Shown: one piece after another, positions 56,199 through 64,000 of the stretch
Numbering within the stretch: the stretch's first letter is position 1
Layout of the letters: every line of letters begins with the position of its first letter
Assembly: GCA_963743595.1 (NCBI GenBank)
Contig: CAVURW010000014.1
Span: 62,001 to 126,000, forward strand
Source: CAVURW01 sp963743595
GTDB lineage: Bacteria; Verrucomicrobiota; Verrucomicrobiia; Methylacidiphilales; UBA1321
Direction: 5' to 3'
DNA: 64,000 bases
The notes under the pieces: generated by a model
Database searches by the model: none
What the model was told of the DNA's origin: nothing
What the model saw: only the letters and a program-made list of their open reading frames with translations
Position numbers and translations under genes: made by a program

Positions 56199-57404
56199 AT
56201 GACCTTCCGGCGTTGCCTGCTCCTGCTCTTCGTCTGCCTCGCACTTCCGCTTCGTGCGCAAGAGCATTTTGATCCGGCCCACACGTGGATTTTCGCGGTC
56301 GGCCTTGTCGTCACGGACGATCCTGATCTCGCTTCCTGGCCGCAAGCGGGTCGCCCCGATGCCGAAATGATTGCTGCTTTTAAGGAGCGCGGTGTGCCCC
56401 GCAACCACATCCTCTATCTCCAAGATAAACGGGCTACCAAGGCTGAGATCGACCAAGATATGGGGCCCTTTTTCGAACATGCCCAGTCTGGCGACACGCT
56501 CATCTTTTACTACACGGGCCACGGTTCGAGAGACACGGACACCGACGCGCGTACGATCAGCTTCCTCACATACGACACGAAGTCCGATTGGCCGGTCTCG
56601 AATATGATCGATTCGGTAGAGCAACATTTCCATGGTGCGCAGGTCTTGCTTTTGGCCGATTGCTGTTACTCCGGCGGGCTGGTTCGCGCGGTGGAAAAAC
56701 GGCACGAGCCCTTCGGCGTCGGCGTGCTGACCAGCTCACGCGCCACCTCGTCCAGCACCGGGGAATGGACGTTCACGAATTGCATTGTCGATGCGCTTAA
56801 GGGCAATCCCATGCTCGATCTGAACAGCGACGGCCAAATCACATTCGGCGAACTCGCTTCCTACACAAATATCGAGATGGCCTACGCGGAAAAACAGCTC
56901 TCCAGCTCGTACACGGCCGGGAGCGTTACCCGCGACTTTGTACTCGCCGAGAAGGTGGCCGCGAAGGACGCACGTGTGGGCGAGTGGTGTGAAGCGCGCG
57001 ACGATGGAACCTGGTACCGCGCGAAGATTCTGAAGAACGGCGGTGACCGGTTCTTCGTGACGTGGGCCGATTACGAGTCGTCCGAGAATTGCTGGGTGAA
57101 TGCGAACGATATTCGCCCGCTTCATCCGAAGGTGGTCCCCACCGGCTCGCGTGTGGACGTGAAGTCGGACGAGGAGGGCGATAACACCGTCTATCTTGCC
57201 ACCGTTTTAAAGAATCGACTCGGCCTCTGCTACGTGCATTACGACGATTATCCCTCTGTGGACGATGAATGGGTCTCGCAAGATCGGCTCAAAGTGACTC
57301 GCGAGGCCGCGAATCACGGCACAACCGCATCTGACGACACGACCCCAGCCTCCTCACTGGTGCAGCGCGGCAGCGAGGCGCTCCAGCATATTGGCGGGAA
57401 ATAA
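56199..57404 (+). CDS. Exported caspase-like protein with EF-hand and Tudor-like domains
   Basis: 401 residues. A signal peptide (about 1-20, 'MTFRRCLLLLFVCLALPLRA') is followed by a C14 caspase-like domain (about 27-205) with catalytic His108 ('FYYTGHGS') and Cys156 ('LLADCCYSGG'). A canonical EF-hand loop spans 207-218 (D-L-N-S-D-G-Q-I-T-F-G-E). Two Tudor/agenet-like domains follow (about 252-305, 'EWCEARDDGTWYRAKIL'; about 312-365, 'DVKSDEEGDNTVYLATVL'), each ending in 'W.....D.'. No transmembrane helix after the signal. Peptidase activity is inferred from the dyad. It is 13 bp from overlap with the next frame and 84 bp after the bL12-like gene. Confidence 0.88.
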   Translation: MTFRRCLLLLFVCLALPLRAQEHFDPAHTWIFAVGLVVTDDPDLASWPQAGRPDAEMIAAFKERGVPRNHILYLQDKRATKAEIDQDMGPFFEHAQSGDTLIFYYTGHGSRDTDTDARTISFLTYDTKSDWPVSNMIDSVEQHFHGAQVLLLADCCYSGGLVRAVEKRHEPFGVGVLTSSRATSSSTGEWTFTNCIVDALKGNPMLDLNSDGQITFGELASYTNIEMAYAEKQLSSSYTAGSVTRDFVLAEKVAAKDARVGEWCEARDDGTWYRAKILKNGGDRFFVTWADYESSENCWVNANDIRPLHPKVVPTGSRVDVKSDEEGDNTVYLATVLKNRLGLCYVHYDDYPSVDDEWVSQDRLKVTREAANHGTTASDDTTPASSLVQRGSEALQHIGGK

Positions 57405-57450
57405 CGGTGGAACCTTTGACAAGTCGGAACCCGCCTGTAGCGTACTGGCT

Positions 57451-57888
57451 ATGACCACCTCACTCGACCTCACTAAACAAGCTCCCCGCAGCCCCCGCGA
57501 ACTCCTCGGCGGCTACGTCATCCTGGCCCGCACCACCGACAAATGCCGTGCACTTCTCAATGGCAACATTGGCGATTTTCACTTCGATTGTCCGCTCGAT
57601 AAATTCCTCTTCGGATTTAAGGGCGATATCACCGGCGATCAGTTCAAAGCCGTTGTCGAAAAGGGCGCATCCGACGAAGAAATCGTGGCATGGTTCAACG
57701 CCGCAGGAACGCCCAAGACGGCAGAAGAAATCAAGGCATTTAACGAAGGTTTCATCGCCAGAAGCCCCTACAACGATCCCGAGCGTAAAGAATGGTTCTC
57801 AGGCGAATGCGCCAAGCTGAACCTCGATCCCGCCACAACGACTCTGTTCGATTGGCTCGACGCTGACGACAAAACCATCGGCAAGTAA
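57451..57888 (+). CDS. DUF5069-family protein
   Basis: 145 residues from ATG 57451. It begins 'MTTSLDLTKQAPRSPRELLG' and 'GYVILARTTDKCRA', the DUF5069 pattern ('DLT...PRSPRE.LGGYV.LPR..DK.RA'), followed by 'GDFHFDCPLDKFLFGFKGD', 'EEIVAWFNAAGTPKTAEEIK' and a C-terminal 'TTLFDWLDADD'. The family is frequent in Verrucomicrobia and Planctomycetes and has no known activity. Soluble, no signal. The frame extends upstream to overlap the caspase gene by 14 bp; the internal ATG fits the family start. Confidence 0.88.
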   Translation: MTTSLDLTKQAPRSPRELLGGYVILARTTDKCRALLNGNIGDFHFDCPLDKFLFGFKGDITGDQFKAVVEKGASDEEIVAWFNAAGTPKTAEEIKAFNEGFIARSPYNDPERKEWFSGECAKLNLDPATTTLFDWLDADDKTIGK

Positions 57889-57907
57889 TCCGACGAGTTT
57901 CTGACTC

Positions 57908-57951
57908 AAAGGCGTGATTGGTTGAGGATATTCCCAACGAATCACGCCTTT
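57908..57951 (+). terminator. Terminator-like hairpin after DUF5069
   Basis: AAAGGCGTGATT (57908-57919) and AATCACGCCTTT (57940-57951) are perfect complements around a 20-nt loop. It starts 20 bp after the gene stop. Only a weak T-run (TTTCTGG) follows, so termination is likely but not certain. Confidence 0.6.
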
Positions 57952-58020
57952 CTGGTGTTTATAATGCGGTCTTTCGCCGATAGTTCCCAGGAGCACCTTT
58001 CGCTTCAAAATGCTCCCTGT

Positions 58021-58330
58021 CTCTAGGCCCGAAGGGACGGCCTCATGTTAAGCCCATGTAGCAGACCGTCTGGGAAGACGGTCGAAGGCCTGGGTTACCA
58101 TCAAACAAGCGCTTGCGGGCTGTAAGCTCGCGTAAAACTGTTTGATAGCGAACCTTTTTTTCGAACACGATTGACTTGCGGAAACTCCCGACTCAGTAAA
58201 AACGAGACGCGTGCCTCCAGCCCGCTTCGTATGGGCATTAACCTGGGCCTTCGGTCGGTCTCCGCCCGACCTCCGACCCAGGCTACGTTGACGCCGGCCC
58301 GCTGGGCCTAAAGCCAAAAGACACACGAAC
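58021..58330. repeat. Family A structured repeat
   Basis: Begins with CTCTAGGCCCGAAGGGACGG (58021) as in the copy at 44730. It contains ACCGTCT-GGGA-AGACGGT, ATCAAACA...TGTTTGAT and GCGGGCT-GTA-AGCTCGC stems up to 58146, then a second half with CCTGGG (58242-58247) / CCCAGG (58277-58282) and ends near GGGCCTAAAG. The two halves are less symmetrical than at 44730. No gene is called in 57952-58747. Confidence 0.75.
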
Positions 58331-58420
58331 ACCCGATTCGTCAGAGTTCCAACGGAGCAATAATCCTAATCATTACTGATGTCTCACCCCCCCTCACGAA
58401 CCGGTTGAGGTCGATTCTAT

Positions 58421-58524
58421 TGAGCGCCAAAGGCGCGATCCGTATAAAAGCCTGGTATGAGGCGGCTGATAAGCCGTCCGAAGTGCCAGGTCCACCACCC
58501 CAGCCGTCAGAGTTCCAAAGGAAC
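58421..58524 (-). repeat. Triple-hairpin interspersed repeat, family B (inverted copy)
   Basis: On the reverse strand this is a third copy of the family-B repeat: GTTCC-TTT-GGAAC, CCTGGCA...TACCAGG around CGGCT-TATC-AGCCG, and GCGCC-TTT-GGCGC. Relative to the other two copies the fourth pair of the outer stem changed from A-T to G-C on both sides, keeping the stem; one other pair is mismatched. A partial extra unit (CAGAGTTCC, TTACTGATGTCTC) at 58338-58385 is repeated at 58505-58567. Confidence 0.8.
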
Positions 58525-58573
58525 GGCAATCAGAAGGTCTCTCGTTCTGATTTTTACTGATGTCTCCACAAGG

Positions 58574-58730
58574 TCGACATGGAGGAACTTGTTGATAGTG
58601 AGGATGTTACAGTGCTTTCGGTTCATGCTCGCTAATCACGTCGCTTGGCGGGGTCGGTGTCTCGACATGGAGGAACCTGTTGATAGTGAGAACGTTACGG
58701 TGCTTGCGGTTCATCCCCACTAAAATCACA
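58574..58730. repeat. Two-copy tandem repeat, 88-bp period
   Basis: TCGACATGGAGGAAC at 58574 recurs at 58662, and the following ~60 bp (GTTGATAGTGA, GTTAC, GTGCTT, GGTTCAT) match with scattered substitutions. The end of copy 2 reaches within 20 bp of the AsmA-like gene stop. No reading frame is kept in both copies (88 is not a multiple of 3), so coding is unlikely. Confidence 0.7.
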
Positions 58731-58747
58731 TCGGCAAGTGCCACAGG

Positions 58748-60232
58748 TCAATGGTGCTTTTTATGATGTGGGGCCGGTGTTGAGGTCGACGGGGCGGTTG
58801 GGGGCGCAGTAGGAACGGGGTGCAGACCGGGTTTCACGACCTGCACGGGAACAGGAGCCGGAATCTCGTAGGTCTTCCACATCACCTCTTCCAGTGAAGG
58901 GCCGGTCAGTTGGACATGCCACACATCGGCCAGTTTCTTGATGCCGACCTTACTGCCGATGAGCGCGGCGACTTTCGGGTTGGCCAGCGGTAAATCAAAG
59001 ACGGCGGAGACCTGGTGGCCAGTGTAGTCAATCGAGCCGGTTCCTTTTGAGTCGAGGAACGGAGCGAGTTTGTTGCCCGGAAGAACCAAATGCACGGTGA
59101 AATCCTTAAACCGCGTGGTCACCTGTGCTTTCGGCGAGTACTTCAACTCGGTCACCACTTCACCCTGCGCGGAAATCGGGTTGATCTCGTCCGTCTGCAG
59201 TGCGCTAAGAGGCAGGAAAAGGGTCGGTCTGCCCGCGAGCCGCCCGTCGGTCAGGCTCACCTGGGAAACAATCGTCAACGTGTTCAGCCCCCAGCCATTC
59301 CAATCACTGGCCACGCAGAGATTACTCGCCTCGGCAAACAAGCCGGGGGCCATGCCGATTGACGCGGCCAGCGCACTGTAGTTGCACGTGGGGCAACGCA
59401 CTTTCAGGTGCTCCGCAAGATCAGCGCGGGTAAAGACGCTCGGCAATTCCAGGTCGCCATTCAAAGCACCAAAAGGCGATTCGGCGGTCCAATTCTCGAT
59501 CTTTAAATCGTAGTTCGACTGTAGATTCGACTTAAACACCAGCTTCGTGCAGGTGAACCCGGTTCCATCGAAGCTGGCGCTCTCGGCTGTGCAGGGCAGG
59601 TCGTTCAGGATAAAATTGCCACCCGTCGGGAAGTGGCACTCGCCCTCAGCATTGATGTGTTGAATGCTTGCGTACTCGCGTCCCTTATCGTCATTCAGGG
59701 TAATCGTCCCCTCCACGATCTTGATTCGGTCCAGTTTAATATCCCAGCCGATAGAAGAGAGGTGCGGGTAATCGACACCATCCACAATTGTGCCTAGAGG
59801 CGGTGGCGGAACGGGCAAACCATCCACCGGCAAGCCGTCATCTCCATAGTAACCGGCCACCGGTTCCTGAGTCAAAATCCAGCGCGGCGCGTAAATTCGA
59901 ATCTCGTCTAGTTTAACGACACTGCCGGTTAAGAGGTTGGTCCAGCTCCATGGAAACGAGATCTTGGGGATGCGCACCTTCAGCCGCTGCACGCCTGTTC
60001 CGAGCGTATCCACTTCCGTATCGATGACATTAATCGAACCGCGGTAATCGTAAAAAATATCGGCGATGTGAACCCGTCCACCTATGGCTTTCGAGAGCTG
60101 TGCCTCAAATTCCGAGCGAACCTCCTCCGAGCTTACGTACTTAAAGACGCGATAGTACTCGTGGAGGCCGTACCAGCCCACCCCAAGTACTAAAAAGAAC
60201 ACGATAGCCAGCAGTAGCCGAACTTTCCACAT
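58748..60232 (-). CDS. AsmA-like envelope protein, hypothetical
   Basis: 494 residues. A single hydrophobic helix at about 5-24 anchors the N-terminus. The next ~430 residues are beta-rich and periplasmic, with 'EFEAQLSKAIGGRVHIADIF', 'LKVRIPKISFPWSWTNLLTG' and 'VVKLDEIRIYAPRWIL', a pattern typical of the start of AsmA/DUF748-type proteins thought to move or organise phospholipids between membranes. Later motifs are not diagnostic. The C-terminal ~40 residues are Pro/Thr/His-rich ('PSTSTPAPHHKKHH'). It lies 55 bp downstream of the SurA-like gene on the same strand. Family placement is by eye only. Confidence 0.6.
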   Translation of the reverse strand: MWKVRLLLAIVFFLVLGVGWYGLHEYYRVFKYVSSEEVRSEFEAQLSKAIGGRVHIADIFYDYRGSINVIDTEVDTLGTGVQRLKVRIPKISFPWSWTNLLTGSVVKLDEIRIYAPRWILTQEPVAGYYGDDGLPVDGLPVPPPPLGTIVDGVDYPHLSSIGWDIKLDRIKIVEGTITLNDDKGREYASIQHINAEGECHFPTGGNFILNDLPCTAESASFDGTGFTCTKLVFKSNLQSNYDLKIENWTAESPFGALNGDLELPSVFTRADLAEHLKVRCPTCNYSALAASIGMAPGLFAEASNLCVASDWNGWGLNTLTIVSQVSLTDGRLAGRPTLFLPLSALQTDEINPISAQGEVVTELKYSPKAQVTTRFKDFTVHLVLPGNKLAPFLDSKGTGSIDYTGHQVSAVFDLPLANPKVAALIGSKVGIKKLADVWHVQLTGPSLEEVMWKTYEIPAPVPVQVVKPGLHPVPTAPPTAPSTSTPAPHHKKHH

Positions 60233-60287
60233 TCATGTGAATTAGCAATCGAACGCCACACTGACAAGTGAACTTCTCCTCACCCAG

Positions 60288-61334
60288 CTAAAAGATTTTG
60301 ATATAAGCCTTCGCCCGTAACCGGTCCAGCCAATCTTCATATCGCTTTTGCTGCTCCTCTTCCAGAACGGCTGCGTCGATATCTGGGCGAACCTCTTCGA
60401 TCTTAGCGATCGACGGAAGCTTGCGATCATTTAGTTTCAAAATGAAGTAGTAACCATCTGCCGTCTCGATGACATCCGTAAATTGGCCGGGCTGCAACTT
60501 AATCAGCGGTTCCCACAAGTCTTCGCGCAAGGCATTGACGCCGGTTTTTGTGCGCATGCCCATTTCACCACCAGCATCTTTATCGTCGGACTCAGAGTAC
60601 TGCTTGGCTAGATCTTCAAACTTGGCACCCGCATAGAGTTGACTCACGATTTGATCGGCCAATTCCCGTTTCGGATCGTAAGCGATCTGCTGTCCGTTCG
60701 GGCCGGTTTTGTAGCTGGGCGTGGCCGATTTCGTTAAGAAAATCTTGCTCACATCCAATTGCTCGTCGGTGGTGTATTTCTTTAAATTATCCTGGTAATA
60801 CTTCTCCACTTGATAGGGGGAAACCAAGCTTGCCTGGCCCACCTGTCGGCTGCGCATGTAAACCGCAATGGTACTATCTGCGATATCTTTTCGAGCTTTT
60901 GACATGGTTATGCCGCGCGCTTCCAGCGTCTTAATGAACGCCACACGATCTCCGTTGTAATCGTTGCGAATCGTGTCATCCAGTCGTTGGTTGATGTAGA
61001 TTTCCGGGATCTGCCCGCCGGACCGTTTAAACTCAGTCAAAATCAGTTTCGTCTCAATTAATGCCTTGAGCGCGTTTAGCTCCGCGTCTTGCAAGCGCGA
61101 GGGGAGATCGGGCCCGTGATAGTTTTGCTCAAGAATGCGCACCGTCTGCGCAGCGGCCTGTTTCACTTCCAAATTCGTGATCACCTGATCATCCACGAGC
61201 GCTCGAATCCCATCCACCATGAGCTGGCCGTGCACGGGATTTCCTGCCAGGCAAATGAAGCACAAAATCATCACGCTCGTGATGATTGGGCCTCGGAATA
61301 ATGTGTTTATCTGGCGCTGGGAATTAAAATTCAC
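60288..61334 (-). CDS. SurA-like peptidyl-prolyl isomerase / chaperone
   Basis: 348 residues from GTG 61334. The N-terminal hydrophobic segment (about 21-34, 'VMILCFICLAGNPVHG') is a signal peptide. A SurA-like N-domain follows ('GIRALVDDQVITNLEVKQAA', 'LKALIETKLILTEF'), then a PpiC-type rotamase domain with 'GAKFEDLAKQYSESDDKDAG', 'GEMGMRTKTGVNALREDLWE' and 'GQFTDVIETADGYYFILKLN'. Such proteins help fold outer-membrane proteins in the periplasm. Only one parvulin domain is present, against two in E. coli SurA. An in-frame TTG at 61358 would overlap mfd; the GTG lies 7 bp past the mfd stop. Confidence 0.87.
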   Translation of the reverse strand: MNFNSQRQINTLFRGPIITSVMILCFICLAGNPVHGQLMVDGIRALVDDQVITNLEVKQAAAQTVRILEQNYHGPDLPSRLQDAELNALKALIETKLILTEFKRSGGQIPEIYINQRLDDTIRNDYNGDRVAFIKTLEARGITMSKARKDIADSTIAVYMRSRQVGQASLVSPYQVEKYYQDNLKKYTTDEQLDVSKIFLTKSATPSYKTGPNGQQIAYDPKRELADQIVSQLYAGAKFEDLAKQYSESDDKDAGGEMGMRTKTGVNALREDLWEPLIKLQPGQFTDVIETADGYYFILKLNDRKLPSIAKIEEVRPDIDAAVLEEEQQKRYEDWLDRLRAKAYIKIF

Positions 61335-61341
61335 GACTCGG

Positions 61342-63999
61342 TTATCGACGTTTCTCAAGCAAGGAGTCGATCCATGCTAAAATCTCCTTTAGCTTACGGA
61401 GTGGCTTTTGCTCGGTCAAGCGTGGAAACTTGCCGCCTACCATAACGTAATCTTGCCCTTGGCGCAGCATCAGCTTCTCACCTTGCGTCTCCACCAGGAC
61501 AATGCGCGCCTGGGAGGCCTGGATTTTGATGGCAGTACTAAGCAGCAATCGCTCCACCGTTTCCGGCCATTTGCCATGTTTATCCCGCCATTCCTGGCGA
61601 ATGACCTCCAACTCCTTCACGTTGCTGGTCTCCGCCAAGCGCTTGTAGCCCTCCATGCGCCACCGGGTTTCGCTCATGAAACTGCGCGGCAAAAACGCAC
61701 CATACTTCCCTGCCCGCGTATCTTCGTCGCTCTCGGACCACACGAGGAAATCGAACTCCAGCTTGGTTTCGATCAATCGCCCCGCTTTCTCCCCCTTCAT
61801 TTTCGCGACGGCCATCTTGAGCAGTTGGCAGTACAAATCGAACCCGACTGCGGTGATGTGTCCGCTCTGTGCCGTTCCGAGCAGATTCCCGGCACCGCGA
61901 ATCTCCAGATCGCGCATGGCGATTTTAAAACCCGAGCCGAGCTGCGTGTATTGTTTGATCGCTGAGACACGCTTGCGGGCTTCTCCTGCGGGCAGTAGCG
62001 AGCGGGGCAAGAAAAGGTATGCATACGCCCGGTGATGCGCTCGACCGACGCGCCCACGCAATTGATACAGATCGGCCAATCCAAATCGATCTGCGCGATC
62101 GATGATGATTGTATTGGCATTGGGAATATCGATGCCGCTTTCAATAATCGTGGTGGAGAGAAGAATATCGGCGCGCCCCTCAATGAACCGTGTCATCACA
62201 TCTTCCAGCTCGTCCGGCTCCATCTGCCCGTGACCGATGACGATTTTCGCTTTCGGAACGAGCGCCTGGATTCGCTCCGCCGTATCCGGCAATGAACTGA
62301 TTCGGTTGTGCAGAAAGTAGACTTGGCCGCTCCGTTCCATTTCCCGTGAAATCGCGTCCCGTATGATCCGTTCATCGTACGGGCAAACCATCGTTTCGAC
62401 GGGGTGGCGATTGGGCGGTGCGGTTTCGATGGTGCTCATGTCGCGAGCGCCGGTTAGCGAGAGGTAGAGGGTGCGGGGAATGGGAGTTGCCGAAAGCGTC
62501 AGCACGTCGACGAGTTGAAAAAGCTGCTTGAATTTCTCCTTTTGTTTGACGCCAAACCGCTGTTCTTCGTCGATGATGACTAGCCCCAACGACTTAAACC
62601 TCACATCTTTTGAGAGAAGTCGATGGGTTCCCACCACCACATCCACACTCCCATTCTTTAAGCCTTCCAGAGTGTCGCGCTCCTCTTTCGCCGAGCGCAA
62701 CCGGTTCAGGCATTCCACGCGGAATGGGTAACCCGCGTAGCGCTCGCGCAAGGTCTTGAGGTGCTGCTCCGCCAGAACCGTGGTCGGCGCCAAAAACGCC
62801 GCCTGCTTTCCCTCTTGAATCGCCTTAAAAACCGCGCGAATCGCCACCTCGGTTTTTCCGAAACCGACATCGCCACAAATCAGCCGATCCATCGGGCGCG
62901 CACGTTGCATGTCGAGCTTTGTCTCCACGATGGCGCGCATCTGATCTTCGGTCTCTTCATAAACAAAAGAGTCCTCGAATTCCTGCTGCCACGGCGTGTC
63001 AGACTGGAACGTGTAGCCGACCTGCGATTCCCGCGTTGCCTGCACCGAAATGAGCTGCGCAGCATAGTCCATGACAGCTTTTTGGGTCGAGATCTTTGCC
63101 CGTTCCCAGCGTGCACCGCCCATCGTATCCAGTGCCGGGTGCCGCTTGCCCACGCCAACATATTTCGTCACTAAAAACGCCTGCTCCATGGGCACGTAGA
63201 GGATGCTTTTTTCGGCGAATTCCAGAACCAGTACCTCGCGCCCTTCATCACCAGAACCCATCGCACCGGGCAGCTCGGTGGTCCCTTTGTAGAGCGCAAT
63301 GCCGTGGTGCATGTGCACAACGTAATCGCCATCTTGAATCTCTGAAAAATCGAGCGCCTGATGCTGGCTACGCATCGAAACGAGCCGTTCCTGTTTTCGC
63401 TGGGTGGTTAGCGTTTGATATCGACCAAAGATCTCGGCATCCGCCAGTACGACGATCTTGCCGCCGATCCAGACGAAACCGCGTAAGACGGGGCGAATAT
63501 CAAATTGAATCGATTCCGGGTCGATTTGCGCTTCGGTCACGATTTCTGTGAGCCGTTTTTGTTCGCCCTCGTTTTGTGAAAACACGAACACGCTCCATCC
63601 CTCGTCTACCCAGTCCCGCAGATGATCCAGGAACCGTTCGCGACGCTGTTCTTGCAAAATGAAATCGGTCTTCGAGGCGTGGAGAAAATCGTGCCCGATA
63701 AACTCCGAGCAGAGTCGACTCTCCTCAAAGGAAGCCTCGGCAAGATCATCGTCGCCGCCGATAGAAAACGTCTGCACACTTCGCGGCAGGTAATCGTAAA
63801 CCGTTGCCGTCTCCGCGTTCGCTGAATCGGATTCACCCGACTCCGGAGCTAGGCGGACCTCCAGCTTTTTGAGCGGCTGAATCGAGCGCTGGGTGTCGAG
63901 ATCGAATTCGCGAATGGAGATCAGCTCATCGTCCTCCCACTCCGTCCGCAGCGGGACCATCGCCTCGCGCGGATAGAGGTCCAGCACCGCCCCACGCAC
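61342..63999 (-). CDS. mfd: Transcription-repair coupling factor Mfd (partial, 5' end off window)
   Basis: The last 885 residues of Mfd, the SF2 translocase that releases stalled RNA polymerase and recruits UvrA. Visible in order: the end of the UvrB-like part, the CarD-like RNAP-interaction domain with 'DYVVHMHHGIALYKGTTELP', the helicase core with Walker A 'ICGDVGFGKTEVAIRAVFKA', 'LGLVIIDEEQRFGVKQKEKF' (DEEQ box) and 'TIIIDRADRFGLADLYQLRG', and the C-terminal TRCF domain ('EFDFLVWSESDEDTRAGKY'). About 250 N-terminal residues lie beyond the right edge, against a usual length of ~1150. SurA-like gene 7 bp downstream. Confidence 0.95.
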   Translation of the reverse strand: MRGAVLDLYPREAMVPLRTEWEDDELISIREFDLDTQRSIQPLKKLEVRLAPESGESDSANAETATVYDYLPRSVQTFSIGGDDDLAEASFEESRLCSEFIGHDFLHASKTDFILQEQRRERFLDHLRDWVDEGWSVFVFSQNEGEQKRLTEIVTEAQIDPESIQFDIRPVLRGFVWIGGKIVVLADAEIFGRYQTLTTQRKQERLVSMRSQHQALDFSEIQDGDYVVHMHHGIALYKGTTELPGAMGSGDEGREVLVLEFAEKSILYVPMEQAFLVTKYVGVGKRHPALDTMGGARWERAKISTQKAVMDYAAQLISVQATRESQVGYTFQSDTPWQQEFEDSFVYEETEDQMRAIVETKLDMQRARPMDRLICGDVGFGKTEVAIRAVFKAIQEGKQAAFLAPTTVLAEQHLKTLRERYAGYPFRVECLNRLRSAKEERDTLEGLKNGSVDVVVGTHRLLSKDVRFKSLGLVIIDEEQRFGVKQKEKFKQLFQLVDVLTLSATPIPRTLYLSLTGARDMSTIETAPPNRHPVETMVCPYDERIIRDAISREMERSGQVYFLHNRISSLPDTAERIQALVPKAKIVIGHGQMEPDELEDVMTRFIEGRADILLSTTIIESGIDIPNANTIIIDRADRFGLADLYQLRGRVGRAHHRAYAYLFLPRSLLPAGEARKRVSAIKQYTQLGSGFKIAMRDLEIRGAGNLLGTAQSGHITAVGFDLYCQLLKMAVAKMKGEKAGRLIETKLEFDFLVWSESDEDTRAGKYGAFLPRSFMSETRWRMEGYKRLAETSNVKELEVIRQEWRDKHGKWPETVERLLLSTAIKIQASQARIVLVETQGEKLMLRQGQDYVMVGGKFPRLTEQKPLRKLKEILAWIDSLLEKRR

Positions 64000-64000
64000 G

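Overview
The window is a moderately GC-rich, densely coded bacterial chromosome segment with Gram-negative envelope genes (mlaEFD, a SurA-type chaperone, lipoprotein, Tat and Sec exported proteins). Several families point to the PVC group, most likely Verrucomicrobia. They are a Minf_1886-type protein (TIGR04138), an adjacent DUF1800 + DUF1501 pair, DUF5069, a plant-like GDP-mannose 3,5-epimerase, and exported proteins with Pro-Thr-rich linkers. This assignment is inference from gene families; there is no rRNA in the window. No prophage, insertion sequence, CRISPR array or integrase was seen.

Layout. 1-2.9 kb (minus): ispD (cut by the left edge) behind mlaE-mlaF-mlaD. 2.9-7.0 kb (plus): coaX, trpA, ruvX and an NRDE protein overlap or nearly touch, followed by an SDR reductase. 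7.1-9.3 kb: a repeat, three unknown soluble proteins and marR. 9.4-16.3 kb (minus): rex, trmB and a full oligopeptide ABC operon (oppA-B-C-D-F in transcription order). 16.4-20.9 kb (minus): a DUF2262 protein, a 690-residue charged coiled-coil protein and two DUF3592-like membrane proteins. 21-25.2 kb: an M24 peptidase, a PduO-type adenosyltransferase, unknown envelope proteins and a lipoprotein. 25.3-29.2 kb: a fasciclin protein, then DUF1800 and DUF1501. 29.3-30.7 kb: a tandem DUF4375 protein and a repeat. 30.9-36.3 kb (plus): a compact operon of suhB, a newly noted 50-codon membrane protein, a TIGR04138 protein, a double M16 protease, a DUF1844 protein and an ATP-grasp-like protein. 36.6-41.2 kb: a palindromic repeat and a duplicated DUF3592 cassette with a decayed copy and a HEAT-repeat gene. 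41.3-46.5 kb: dcd, DCC-family and DUF2167 genes, a repeat and an M20 peptidase. 46.5-52 kb: two paralogous exported helical proteins, tRNA-Phe, a small exported protein and a VanW-glycosyltransferase fusion. 52.5-57.9 kb: nadE, the GDP-mannose epimerase, a membrane protein with two bL12-like motifs, an exported caspase-EF-hand-Tudor-like protein and DUF5069. 58-64 kb (minus): repeats, an AsmA-like protein, a SurA-like chaperone and mfd (5' end beyond the right edge).

How the genes fit together. The housekeeping genes cover isoprenoid, CoA, tryptophan, NAD and dNTP metabolism, tRNA modification, redox sensing and transcription-coupled repair. The envelope genes cover lipid transport, peptide uptake and outer-membrane protein folding. 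Between these blocks lie lineage-specific membrane and exported proteins plus interspersed structured repeats. The repeats occur as a triple-hairpin family (three clear copies), a large palindrome family, and short palindromic units that end directly at the stop codons of two genes. The most unusual items are the repeats, the DUF3592 cassette with its mosaic paralogues, and the caspase-EF-hand-Tudor protein.
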